The position numbers and the translations under genes were made by a program. A stretch of DNA of 64,000 bases from Membranipora membranacea (Eukaryota > Bryozoa > Gymnolaemata > Cheilostomatida > Membraniporidae): positions 20,572,025 through 20,636,024 of the forward strand of contig OU612070.1 of the NCBI GenBank assembly GCA_914767715.1. The letters run 5' to 3'. Shown here one piece after another: positions 24,501 through 46,200 of this stretch. Under the pieces are notes generated by a model. It saw only the letters and a list, made by a program, of their open reading frames with translations, had not been told where the DNA came from and searched no databases. Numbering within the stretch: position 1 is the stretch's first letter; the number at the start of each line of letters is the position of its first letter.

Positions 24501-27500
24501 AAGTGACACCAACTCCACCTGATTTAATACCTGGAGAATTATGCCATGATCAGCCGCGGTTGCCATAACAAATATATACATATATATATATTTATACATA
24601 TACATATATTCTATATTACATATGGTGTGGTAGCATGTTGTGTGCGTTTGAGGTTGAAACTCTTTTTTTATCGCTGATTAATGTTTATAGTGGGGAGTAC
24701 TGGATCATGATATGAGTTGGAAGGAGACTGAGTACAGTAAGAATTTGCTAACCTGGGAGTCCGCTGATGCCGCTATGAACATACTAGAGGCTCACAAGTC
24801 AGTCAACATGATTATGGTCTTTCCTTTTTTTATAATTCAAATGATTATAGGAAAAGAATATGATTTAATTATAATTTTAACAATTATTATAGGTTTTCCA
24901 CCACATGCAAGTTTATATTTTGGTTTGGTTTTTTTTATCATAAGTTAACAAACAATTACCAGTTGAAAACTAGTGAGGCGATGAAGATCTATGTGTGCAG
25001 TAGCATCTGAGATGCTACTTACAGGCGCGGAGCCCAAAAATAAGTTGGCACTGAAGGCAGTCAAAATATGGGAAGATGAGAGGGAAAAAACATACACTTA
25101 TGTATTTATTCTTTTTGGGTGTTGCGAACAGCTTGAATAGAGATTTGATTTTTAAATAAGCATCAGTAGTGCGCATTCTGGCTTTATAAACTTCCTGATT
25201 AAACTTAATAAAAGAAAACATTATTTGAGTTGTCTGCTCTTTTTGTCAAAGGAGATAACTTGTAACTTGACTCTTTTGATTACAGTAAGCGAGTTAGAGG
25301 TGGTGTTGTGCATGAAACAGATAAGGGCTTGTTTCCGGACTTTGCTGGACAGGTAGAGAGCCCTGATGATATATATAGATACAGTATGAAGAGAGTAGAT
25401 GATCTCCTTGGCCGTTATAGATACAGGTAACTCAGGGGCTACGATGGAGAGAAAATACATCGGCCATGATACAACGTGCATTTAGATATTGTTATTTAAT
25501 ACTTATCCAGTCCCATTGATACCGACCCGCACTGTATGATCTACCTGTTAAGAAGATCACAGCTTTCAAATATTTATATCATTACATATTTATTCTGGTG
25601 GTAAATAAGTCCAGGGTCTCTTGACCAGCAACTAAGACAAAAAGTATTACTTTCAAAACTGCTTATTAAGCAAAATATAAGACTATGTGTGCGAACTAAT
25701 AAGGCACACTAAGGCTTAAAATACAGAGACTCCGGTAATAGGATTATCGCACTACTTTCTTACGGGAAAAAACTAAAGTATAAAAATTCAGTTAAAATCT
25801 TAAGGTAAATGTTTTATATATCGCTATATATAATCACTGAATATTTATCTTGACTACACACTTTTTTACAGATGTGAGCACTGGGATGTCGTGAACAATA
25901 TGTTTGATGGAGAGAACTTCTTATCAGATATATTTGGCTCTGATAAAATCAACGCTGATTTGTATAGAAGATCAAAAGAAGTGGATTATGCTGCTAAACT
26001 GTTTTTGAACCACAACAATCTGCTGGAATCTTCAACTCAGATACAGGTAAATATATACACATCTTATGGCCTGGCCTTTCTCTCTTTATAATGTATTATA
26101 TTCTGTCATTCAATTAACGTAGAGAGAATCCCAGGCCTGCGGCTTATTTCTCCAGCAGACCAATGATCTCCAAAGTCTCTTCTGCATCTAAATTTCTTTA
26201 TAAACACTCCATGTAAACAACACCTGCTACAACATCAACATCCGACGGTTTTTTAAGATTATTTCAACAACAGCTTACCTAAATATTTGACAACATTGAT
26301 CTATATCGCTTTTTTAGAATGTAGTAGATAAAGTGATTAGCCTGAGATCCCAAGGAGTGCCTGTTGATGGTATCGGTATACATGCAGTGTTTGAGGAGGC
26401 GCCGAATGGCCCCCTGATAGTTGATAGACTGAACTGGCTGGCTGAGGCTGGCGTCCCTATCTGGATAACGGGGTACTCATTCGCTCATCCAGATGAAGTA
26501 GAGAGAGCAGTTGCATTAGATGATTTTCTTATGGCTGTTACGAGGTGGGTGTGCCAACAAGTATATGTATGTATATGTGTATATATATATATATACGTAT
26601 ATATGTATATTCATATGTATATATATGTATAGTTAGATAATCAAGGTGATTGATAAACTGTCATTATTAATATTTCTCAAACTTTTGCTTTTGCTTTTGT
26701 GATCTAGTGCAGAATTAACAGACTGTCACTTCGGAGACCTATAAAAGATGACTTTCACTATGATTGAAAGCCGGCACTTGAAATTTCTCGTCTTAAATAA
26801 TAATCTGATTTTAATGTTGTAGCCAGCCGTTGGTAGGAGGAGTAATGCTGTTAGATTTTTGGGATGGTCACAGCGCTAGAGGAAACACTGCACTGTTTGC
26901 AGGAAATGATTTCACGGTGGGTTATCATTGTAATAAACAGGCATATCATGCCAAAACCTTTCTTCTTTTATTTATTTTTACATAAATTTTTATTTGCATC
27001 AACATCATCCGGAGATGTACTCCCTGATGTGAAAATAATCTGCACTTTGGATTGCCGACTCCTTCCTATTACAGGTATTAGCTAAATTAATTCATGACAC
27101 AACCAAAGTAATTAATTTTATTTATTCTACATTGACTCAACAAAAGAGTGAGCTCGCTGCTTCCAAACCATCATCAAAACTTGTATATGCCACATTCTTA
27201 TCTATTAGTAAGACACTGAAAGTTTAGTGACAACTAAGTCTTCAAAACGACACTGTGCACAAATACTCAATGACTCTTTTGCTGCCTCCATCTGATTTTA
27301 CTCGCTTGTCTCTTTTGTAGCCGAATGCAGTTGGTATAGCATGGCAGAGTATTTATCAACATGCATCACATACAGATGAAATTCTCAAAACATTCACTTT
27401 TGGACCTGGGGATAGTTTTGAGATGCCACCACTCAACCTTTACCATGGTGTTTACAGCGTAAGAATAAGGCGAAGTAACGGGTACTTCAGAAAGAAAGAG

Positions 27501-27554
27501 AGAGTATCCTTATTAAAACATCAGGGTGATAAGGAAATGGTCTATTATATTTGA
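21574..27554 (+). CDS. Secreted CBM-like/GH10 protein, predicted catalytically dead (589 aa)
   Basis: Eleven exons: 21574-21767, 22119-22279, 22590-22682, 23167-23408, 24178-24279, 24691-24797, 25286-25426, 25872-26046, 26318-26544, 26823-26916, 27321-27554; total 1,770 nt in frame. Residues 1-19 are a signal peptide (MKLLCLSVLLVLLVQGYA). Residues about 25-195 resemble a carbohydrate-binding module (GKWYCSGC, FYYFSLMVKLLE). Residues about 215-520 align with the GH10 (beta-1,4-xylanase) barrel: HWDVVNNM, GIGIHAVFEEAP, GVPIWITGYS, DFWDGHSARGN, NAVGIAWQ. The last ~65 residues are the beta-rich C-terminal domain seen in animal GH10 proteins. Active GH10 enzymes have Glu in VNE (acid/base) and ITE (nucleophile); here these are Asn356 and Gly457. 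Other sugar-binding positions are changed too (RGH to RGG at 304-306; ENxxKW to DHDMSW at 269-274). The overall fold motifs and open frame are intact, so this looks like a maintained pseudoenzyme, perhaps a glycan-binding secreted protein, rather than a pseudogene. Confidence 0.85.
22784..22794. repeat. Poly-C run (11)
   Basis: Eleven consecutive C in an intron of the GH10-like gene; prone to length error in sequencing. Confidence 0.9.
23433..23469. repeat. Perfect 14-bp hairpin at the edge of repeat K copy 2
   Basis: TTCTAGGGGAGGCA, a 9-base loop, then TGCCTCCCCTAGAA. It lies 25 bp after the donor of GH10-like exon 4 and directly abuts dispersed repeat K. Confidence 0.85.
23463..23690 (+). 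repeat. Dispersed repeat K, copy 2
   Basis: Partner of 18058-18285 (shared TAGAATGCT, ATGTCAGAATCAGCT, GGACCACACAGAA, CTAAACT). A 77-codon open frame across it is judged fortuitous. Confidence 0.6.
23978..23992. repeat. Poly-C run (15)
   Basis: Fifteen consecutive C in the intron before GH10-like exon 5, flanked by GGCTAGTCAAGCTT and CCTAGCC, which form weak inverted arms. Confidence 0.9.
24565..24612. repeat. AT-rich microsatellite (CATATA/TATA)
   Basis: Alternating TATACATATATA-type sequence in an intron of the GH10-like gene. Confidence 0.7.
26570..26632. repeat. TATATGTA microsatellite
   Basis: Imperfect GTATATGTATATATATA tract immediately after the donor of GH10-like exon 9. Confidence 0.8.
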
Positions 27555-27603
27555 GATACCAACAACTTAACATGCCTGTTTTCAAGCATCATGTTTGAAA
27601 TCT

Positions 27604-27609
27604 AATAAA
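27604..27609 (+). terminator. Candidate poly(A) signal, GH10-like gene
   Basis: AATAAA 50 bp downstream of the TGA stop. Confidence 0.55.
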
Positions 27610-28279
27610 AATTTAAAAATTTTTATTGAGAGTAGTTCTTCTTCATGACAAAGGATAACTTGCCACCATTATGAAGGACTAAGCTGATAGTGGTTGATCA
27701 TGATACTCACATCAATGCTCATGTATATGATGTATTTAGACGAACTTCAAAACTATTATTTTTCTGCTTTCTATGGAAATTAATAAAAATCCGGCACCAT
27801 TGGGAACTGTCCAAAAGATTATATGAGTATGTTCAAAAAGAAAACGTGCTCGAGATTTCTGGTGAAAAATTTAGGTCATTGGTTACTGGTGAGTGGATTG
27901 AAAACCAATGGATGTCCGGTGTGAGCTGAGGTGTAATCAATTCATTTGCTCCGATTCATTTGTATTTCGGGGCGCTTTATGGAAGACAATTGGGTTCTAT
28001 GGGTCCCTGAGATCTGAACCCAAGATGCTTCGAGTTACCTCGGCCAGCCCCTTCTCAAAGACAATCAATTCATTAACAGAAAAGACTAAAATTGTAAAAA
28101 AAAAAGAAATTTGCTTGGATGAGAACATTACATGACTCATCACTCTTGACAGCACTGTACTCGAATGCCAAATTATTAAATTTTATTTCTCATTATCGAG
28201 GTAATTGGTTTAATGGTTGTGCCAGTGTCAATTTAAAAGTACAATCAATTTGTCTATGGCTTCAATAATTTCAGCGGGA

Positions 28280-28354
28280 ACTCGCTGTCACTATGTGTAG
28301 AATGCAAGCACTTTCTTCCGCTTCTCTTCAAGAAGTAAATAGTGAGCAGCGAGT
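28280..28354. repeat. Short hairpin, 15-bp arms
   Basis: ACTCGCTGTCACTAT at the left and ATAGTGAGCAGCGAGT at the right are inverted repeats with one extra base, 45 bp apart. Confidence 0.5.
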
Positions 28355-29900
28355 GCAATCTCAACTGTCGACGTAGGTTGCACAGTATTGATCAGCACTG
28401 CGATGTAAAACCGCTGATGAAAAATGATTGATTAATTAAAATTAAGGAAATATCTCACAGTTAAGGTCAGAATTATATCGAATTTCAGGTCAATTAAGTG
28501 AAATTACTAGTAATCTAACATTCCCTACTATTGGCAGTTCAACATGATGAGGAAGACTTACAAGTTCCCAGGGTGATGTGAATTTGATTTGGTTATCGAA
28601 AAACATAATACGAACCACATCGAGGGTTTGTTATATGTATGTCATGTCAGAGTCAGAAAGATAAAAACAGTGATGTAAAATATTTGCATGCTGATGAAGC
28701 TAAGGGAGATTTCTTGTGCAAAAGTTATGATCAGGGTGTGGGAACGGTATATTGCCTTCTGTTTTCTATGGCATTGTTTCATACAGAATTTGTTGTGAGA
28801 TATACCTGGATACTTGATACTTGGCAGTCAAGTAAATATCTGACAGCTGTGTTTTGACCATGTGTATTAAAACAGGTAAGGTGTCAGGTAAAATCTAACC
28901 AGCACCTCAACACTAAACAGTAATATGAAGAGTCTAAAAACTTGCACCCTCTAGGGCACCATGGAGAGTATTCCGTTATTGATGATGGTAAATTGTTGTT
29001 GTCATTGTTGCATTTAGTTAATGGCCTTCATGTGCACATTATGGTCCCGTTGTGGGGTCAATTGTTTGTATATATATGTTTTGCGAGTGTTTGAGTTTGT
29101 TGACATCTCAATTTTTCCAAGTTCAGCATGAACGGCTACTCTGAAATAGGATAATGTTTTGTGGATTTGCTATCAATCAGATTTTTACGCGAATCACTAG
29201 ATGAGAATTTGAATCACATTTTTTTAACTTTTGTATGTCAAATGCCGAATTGTTTTTGCACACACGAGTCACACTGAATTCCAAAAAGATATCAACAAAA
29301 AATAGACCATTATATTATGCTCAATAACATGCAGTTTATCACCTTGTTAAACATATGTAGAAGTAGAACGGAGGAAGAGTTTTTCTAATTTCAAATCGAG
29401 TCGATGGACAACATGTGTATGTGACCTAAGGTTCATCATCTTATTGAATTAATCGATGACATGATGTAGTTATATGTGATTGACAGTTGTCTCCCAGGCT
29501 AGGTCAGCATCTGCATCAAATTAACTCAGCAAAAATATAGCCTGTGATTTATAATGCAGCTGCCTGCCTATTTGTTCAATTATCTATGATAAATGCGCTC
29601 TATTCTCTCCTATGGTTTTAATGTTCGGAAAGAGTGAGGTATTCAGGTTATATTTTTTTGTTATTGACATAAAACATATGTCCATGATGTAAGACATAAA
29701 CAAACCGATGATAAATAGCTCTGTAGCCTCAATATGAGATCACAACAGTTCTGCTTAGTCAGCTAATGGACATTACACTCGAGCCAGTGGTAGATTAAAT
29801 CGCAGATTATCAACCGACAGATATTAAGGCTCCTGACAACACATGATCTGATCATAACACCGCTGTAACTTGGTAAATCAACATCTCATTAAGGTGTACG

Positions 29901-38938
<9,038 letters not shown>

Positions 38939-39000
38939 ATATGATATTTTACTCTTCTGAATCATAAAAAAAATTTCCTGTGCATGTACATTTTGTCACT

Positions 39001-39006
39001 AATAAA
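39001..39006 (+). terminator. Candidate poly(A) signal, HHIP-like gene
   Basis: AATAAA 62 bp after the TAA stop. Confidence 0.6.
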
Positions 39007-39328
39007 AGTAGAAACAGTTGGGGTTGCTAAACAATGACGGGGGATTCAATCTTTGAAAATCTCTAAGCCCCACCTCATACAGGTGTTTTTTGGCGATCAA
39101 AGAGTTCGATTGGGTTTCATGCGAATCCTTACTCAATCAGGCTCTATATCTTTAAAAAACTATTTTAATTCAAAACACCAGCACGCAGTATTTATAATGT
39201 AATAAATATAAGCTAATTGTATCTCAAGCTAAGTTTTTCGTGCATATTTTGAGTTATCCCATTTACAAAGCAAAGATGGGGAGACAATCTGTGTTGTTTT
39301 ATGGAGACACACGTGAGGTGCATTATTT

Positions 39329-39416
39329 GGTAAGTGCTCAGATGGCGGCAATGCGAGTTAGTGGCATCGCATTATGCCAGTAACTCGCATTGCAGCCGCC
39401 TGGCCTGAGCACTTAC
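39329..39416. repeat. Foldback element family A, copy 3
   Basis: TAAGTGCTCAGATGGCGGCA at the left, and its inverted partner ending CCTGAGCACTTAC; the inner arms GCGAGTTAGTGGCAT and GTAACTCGCATTGC also match copy 1. The outer GTC of the terminal GTCTAAGTG motif is missing. Confidence 0.7.
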
Positions 39417-40230
39417 ATAACTAATTATTTGGCTGATAACTACAAGTATTTCAAGTCTCTCTCATGTAGATGACAAGCTACTCGCAACACTGTGTTGAAA
39501 TTCTAACTAAGTTCATATCATAGGTAACTATCAAACAAAAGCCAGATTTTTGAATGATGACCATATGGCATACACGTTTCTTATTGTGACCACAAAAAAA
39601 CTAAGCCTGGTGATCATGAAGGCTTGAACAACTAACAATAAGATATTAATAATTGTAAGTATAGAAATATCACCTTCCTGAGTTGTTTCCAAACTAAATG
39701 CAAGAGGAGGCAAAAATTATTTATGTGTTGAAGTGCCTGAAATTTTGTCTTGGTACCCACCAAAATCTCTGTAATGTTGACAAAAAAAAAGAAGAAAAAC
39801 ACCATCTCCAAACCAAGAGAGGCAATAAATTAAAAAAAAGTAACGCAGTAATAATTAGTATACAGAAACTGCTATTCAAATTACCAATGTACAATGTAGG
39901 TTATCCATCAAAATAAAGCAATCTGTATGAAAATATAGTTCTAACTATTATTAAATAAACTGACATGGTAAACTGTAAAAGCTAATGTAGTGTTTCAACA
40001 ATCAGGATACAAATGAGTTTGTATATATCTACAAAATGAGGGCTATGGGGGCAGCAACTATTTGTGAGATAGCCTAATGCTTAGGGAACCAAGATATAGT
40101 TAACTGCATATCTTCTAGCAATAATTTTAAGGTGACCAAATCACATCACCAAGCACCGACCTGTGGTGGTCTGCGCTCCTAGATGATTAGAAAATAAACA
40201 AGAGATGTGTGTCCTGCTAGTGAAGGCTTA

Positions 40231-43200
40231 TCATTCCGAACCGCCATTTGATGAGTGAGAGGAGAAACAGCAAAGCCTCAGGCCACCCCTGTGTCTTTTC
40301 TTTTTCCTTGGCAGAGGAGGAGTGTTTTTCAGAGACTTGAGATTTGTCTCGCTGGTAGTATCGTTTTCAGCTGTCACAGTGTCTTGTACATCGATATCGC
40401 TGACTGAGACGGTTTTGTCCGAGTCGGCTCGGCGTTGTTCCTGCTTTATGTAATAATCATTACGATAGTCACTGTAGGATGAGCGCGCTGCTGCTGTAGG
40501 CCTGCTCGTCACATTCATCCGTAACGGAGGTGATGGCTCACTTACAGCTTTCTATAACAGAATGCAGTATCAATGTTATTGAATGCAAAGTATTTGGAGC
40601 TGCCCGCTTTTAAGCAATTTAGTACAATTTTAAGGAGACAAAAACTCCCAGAGTATCACATATGGTGTTCTGAAGGGATAGCACCTAAATCACTACAAAG
40701 ATAGAGTCATGTACTGAAAAGATGCAAGGAAAGACAATTATTTCAAACAAGCCGCTAACCAGCAGAGATTTTTAGGTTAGCCATATTTTCTTTGTATGAT
40801 TGTGTATTTGATGTACACTTGTGTTAACCTTTAAATGCTTCAAACCCAAGCCCGCATTCTTTTTTGATATAGTGGCCTCCTACAGAGTGTTGGCTTAAGA
40901 ATAGAGGCCGATGACTTTTGAGCAGATCATTGAACCTTTATGTCTATTGATATTTTTTGAGGTCAGGGCTTGTGATGCATGATGTTCGGGGGTGTGCCCA
41001 GCGTGCTGCATGAGAAGACGGTTATGTAACATTTGCAGAAAAAACGTGCCTCAACATCATGAGCCATTCGAGGCAAGGAGTAACTCCTTGTTTGAGTTTG
41101 GTTACGAGAAATTTCACAATTGATTTTTGCTACGGCCGGGACCACACATAAACTGCCACCCATTCTGATTTCAGTTGGTGGAATAAGATGGCTGACCATG
41201 AACTATGCGATTTGTCCGCTTAGGCTGTTGTGCTTAATCAATTACAGCTCAGTAGAAAAATTTAATGAGACTTGATTGAGAAACACAGTATCACTTATTC
41301 TCAAATCCATTCATTGACAGTTTATATAAAATAATGCATCTACTATCATTTTTCAGTATGACGTCATACTTGGAAAGCGTGATGTGAGCAACTCAGTACA
41401 ACATATGTACAGGACCCACAATTTGCTTTAACCCTTCCACAAAACAACCAAAAGTCACCCATAATAGACCCAATATAATTCCTACACAGCGCAAAACCTC
41501 ACAGTAAGTTATGAATAGCCCGGTGGTATATCCAGAATGACTTGAATACAGAATTCAGCCTATAATTCCCCCTCGAAGGTCCCTTCCCCCTTCTACCAGT
41601 TCACCCCTGAGGCCTTTTACTAATCCACCACTGTGGTCTGTATTAAAAGTATACATGCCATGTCATGTATATGATAGTATGATCACTGGGAAAAGGTTAC
41701 CCACCTAACCTCTTGTAGACCGCAGTCACGAGTGCAGTTACCCTCTTGTTGTGACCACATCCATGTAAAGAATCACCCTACTTCCCAGCTACAGCTAAGC
41801 AATGCACTAGAGACCCAAAGATACTGGTCCCTCGATATGCTTCAGTATATCAAAACATGGATTTTTTTCATTATTCATAAAAAAAACATCACAAATATCC
41901 ATACCTGGGAAATTTTTAGATGTACTTTACTTAGTGGGATTTGATTGGTGAATCAATAGATAAAAAGAAAGAAAACTGAGAGAGCTGGTTTTTGGTCAGT
42001 CAGCCTGTTGAAGCGACCTTGACCTTCATGAATAACCTACCTGTGTATTGGGTGAAGTAGATGATAGTGAGAGACTAGAAGGGGTACATGTAGGTTGTTT
42101 CGTCGACGACATTGTGGTTGGCGGCGGTGATACTCTGCTGGACTGATGCGACGTCGACCCCACCAAATCAGAGGAGGAGTTTGTAGCACTAGTAGTAGTA
42201 TTATTATTATTAGCTGCAGTTTGATTGTGTTGTAATAGAGTGGGGCTAACCCTTTGATGATGACGTATTGCTGGAGGCGGAGTTATCGCTGGAGGCGGTG
42301 TTATAGGTGGGGTAGTTACTACAGTAGTTTGATGTGTATGTATAGCACCAGGGTTACTGTGGGTCGGTGAATGAGACGAAGCTGAACTCCGCGCTGACGG
42401 TAACTTCTCTCCCGCATCACTCGATGCCGATGACTGTAATCAGTAATCATATAGTATTATATATTATCTCATAGTATCATATAGTATTATATGGTATTAA
42501 ATAGTATCCCATAGTATCATATGGTGTCATACAGTATCACATAATATCATATAATATCAAACAGTATCATATAGTATTAGATTGTATCATAAAGTATCAG
42601 GAAAAAAGGAGATAATTACGTGATATTCAAATGGTACAAACCTTTAAACAAGGCGATGTCCTTGATCAATAATAGCACAACAAAAATGTGTGAATTTGGT
42701 TAAATGTACATGGTGGTAGGCGTCAGTGGGAATCCCTTAGCCACATTGCAATAATATCATTGGTCTTACTGAGTCAAGACATGGGTTTTACAAACGTAAG
42801 TTTTTGTCTTATCTACTCAAACCATATGATAAAGGCTACTTACATTTCCACCATATTCCTCAGTAAGTCGTTTGGGCTTATGAGGACGTAGTGGCACCCC
42901 ACCTGCTGATAAAGGTGATGTGGTAGGCTCCAGCAGCAGAGAGTCCGCTTTCTGAAAAAGAGCATCACAAAGATTTGAAAATTGGCACAACTAGGCGTTA
43001 CAATGTGCAAGCATTATCGTACCTTGTCAGGCAGCTGCTTTCTCAGGCTAATATTGTAAGGCTATTTCTAAGGCTAATATTGTAGTATTTGTTTTGTTGG
43101 GTGTGGCTGATTGACAAGGGTCTTTTTACCGGATGCTACGGACCTGACCATTAATATTTGTCCGGGTTCATGTTCCAAATACCCGTAGTAGTGGTAGTGG

Positions 43201-46200
43201 CACCATGCAGTGGTCATATGTGATAGCGGGAGCTCGGAGTATGACCAGGTCACGGCTTTAAAGTGATTAAGACTAGTATGGACAAATAACATTTCGTTAT
43301 CTTATACTGGTAGCCAAATGTAAGGTCATAATGTAAGCCGGGTAGCTATAATACCAACGCCTCTTGCTCTCGGGCATTTGTGTTTTAGTGTGGGGTTCCT
43401 CGGTCATCCATATTAAAAGTACATATCAGAGAGGAAAACAACTTCCGTCGGAAAATCTATACACTTGGGGATCACATATCTAACCTATTTTTTCATGCTG
43501 CAGGGCAGGGAATAGAGCAAGGTGCAGCAAAATGTTTATTATCATGACTTAGCAGAATTTTAATAGTAAATTTAGGTTGTACAATATTTTGATAAATGGT
43601 ATCAAAGCCGAAAAACTTACCACGAAAATTTCTTCCTCACTTGAAGATGCTACAAATAAAAAGCAAAACATTTTTTTGTGATGATACAAAAAGAAGGAAA
43701 ACATTATAATTATAGTGCAACACAATAGGATCCACATGGATGGAGTTGAGTGTGGAGCTGATTGTCGCAACATTCCAAACACTCGAAAATAGTTATTGAT
43801 ATGTGATATTTACCACCACCACACTGATTACGCCTGTCAGAATTGATACAGCTGCAGGAATGCCGCTGATGACACATGGACAAGATAACTCCACCCTTTG
43901 GGGCTTTTTGTGCAACACCAAATGTAAGATAAGGGATGAGTCTACTCCACCGGCATGTTTACCAGGGAACGGTTTAAGCAGTGGCTACTCCCGCTGTATT
44001 TTCCATAGGATTGGGGCACTTTTAGTATGGCCAGGGGCATAGGCAGGATAGGTAGCTATAAATAGGCCTGTGTAGCACCTTGACCAAAACATAGCCTATC
44101 TACATGTTCCCCACCCCTATGGAGAATATGGCAGGTGTAGCCGGACCTTTACATATCCCTATGTATTACTACTACTACTACTGGCAATGCGCGACTGGGC
44201 AGACAATCGTTTCATGTTATTTGAGTGCCAGCGTCTGAGCCAGGGTTGAGGACTTACGACACAACTTCAGAAAGTACTCGAGAATGGTAGGAAATATCTA
44301 AGCTATCTTTGAGTACTCTATATAGTATCTCTACATGTATGAGCAGAGAGGGTATGTCCTGTTTAAGTCACCCTAGTCTAGCAGTGCGTAAGCAAAATAC
44401 AACCGATAATTCACGGGGAGATTTGACGAGTGAATCTAGGAGACGATGAAAATTTTGAGGGCTAACATTTATCACGTAAACTTTAACAAACAGGAAACCT
44501 CTCAGCATATTCTTTCCACAAAAAGTTCCACTTTAATTTTCCAAATTTTATTACACACAACAATTTTGAGGATTTAACAGGAGGATATGGATATGGATAT
44601 TATATATGGGACTATTTGAAAGGGTGACATATTTTACAGAAGTCCGAATAATTATATTAGCTCAGTTACCTCGACGCGGGCTGATCTCCGTGATTGCTTT
44701 GCGGACGAGACGTTCAAACCTCCTCGCATCTCCCTGACTGTTGAATATCACTCCCTGCCTCTGTTTCTCTGTACGCCAATGATGAAATGCCCCGTGACCA
44801 CGCTGATATACTGTGTTGATACACAGTTGATGTCTAAAAAGTTGTTCCTGTGAAAAGAAGATTTAGGAATTCTGAATGTTGATCAGTCAATTTTTTTTTG
44901 CTGTACACTAATTCACCCTCGGCCTACTTGTCATAAATGATAAAAAAAACCAACTTGATGACAGAGTGAGGGAAAAAAAGAGATTCATGGTCTCCTTTCA
45001 CTTTTGAATTGTTCGGTAGATACTAATGTATGTTGTCAGTCTAAATGTTGTCATAACTAAATCCTCAATTCTAAATTTTGTTCCACATCTAGTCTCACTG
45101 GCCACATTTCTGTACGTAAGACTAATACCAGCATTGCATTTCGAGCCAGCTGCCCAACCTAGCCCTCATTTAAAAATCAATTCATCAACAATTTAATCGT
45201 TAGAATGACTGTGGTCGGCCTGCGTTGAGTAGCTTATTCAAGGACTTCCGGTGGGATGATGGATAACTTAGCCTGCAGTTTGTATTATTGGCTACGCTCC
45301 GGCGCTTGTACAATGAACACAGACTAGGAGAAACATTGATTAACCCGACACTGTATGAATGAATGGATTATGGTGAATGAAAGTCCCAGGAGAAATTCAT
45401 ACCATTTCCTGAATGGCAAGAAAATCTTGATTTCCGATACGAAGCAGCTGGTCGAGAGGATATTTTAGATCATGAGAACTTTTCGCATTTATTATCCTAG
45501 CTTCCTGCCATTATTTTTTTTCAATGGACTGTATCAATAAGAGCGTTGATGAAAAAATGATGTCATGAAGAATAGATAGTTAGATTTAAAGTAGCCTCTA
45601 ACAACAATAGAAGTGTTTAGTATCTTTGACAATAGTTTCAAGTACGGCCTGGCCATTACATATCCAACAACAACAATACTGGTCTTCCTGTAGTTTGAAT
45701 TAACTCGAAGGCACCACAATGTGTTTGAGTGCACTCCAACTTCCTGTTGAGTATTTAAATTAACTGCGAGCATTAGGCAATATTCAGCTTAGCAATTGGT
45801 TTGTAAATACCGTAGCCACATAAAGGAGGCATGGCATGTGGGTAACTATAATAACGAAGTCATTATTGTGTAGCTTGCAGTGTACTGAAAATCACTGCCA
45901 TATGCAAATCCTAGCATCTGCCAACTATTTCATTAACCCATCAACTCTCCGGAAGTGAGGCTTTGATGTTAATTCATTCACCACAAGTTGGCCTCAGTGT
46001 GGTTAGCACAACACTCTACACCCTACGGGTCGCTCGCCGCTCTCTCGCTAGGCTATATAAGTAAAATAGATTGATAAGACACCAGCCAGCCCCATGACGA
46101 CGTTTGAGAAAACCATAAATACTGGTGATTAGCTTTCCATTGATAAGCTCTGCGGCGTGTACTTTTATTTTTGACAAGCTGTGAATGAATGACAGGCCGG

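Larger units (their letters stand above)
27555..29900. other. Spacer between GH10-like and HHIP-like genes
   Basis: 2.3 kb of AT-rich sequence. It holds an AATAAA at 27604 about 50 bp after the GH10-like stop (its probable poly(A) signal) and a small hairpin at 28280-28354. Several 70-80 codon open frames have no exon-like boundaries or recognisable content. Confidence 0.5.
38939..40230. other. Convergent 3' spacer between HHIP-like and EVH1 genes
   Basis: Tail-to-tail spacer of 1.3 kb, AT-rich, with no coding frame of note. It contains the HHIP-like poly(A) signal and foldback element A copy 3. Confidence 0.5.

Noticed and set aside
21574-27554. Calling this gene an active endo-1,4-beta-xylanase
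   Set aside because: Both catalytic Glu positions and other subsite residues are substituted, so family membership does not support the activity.
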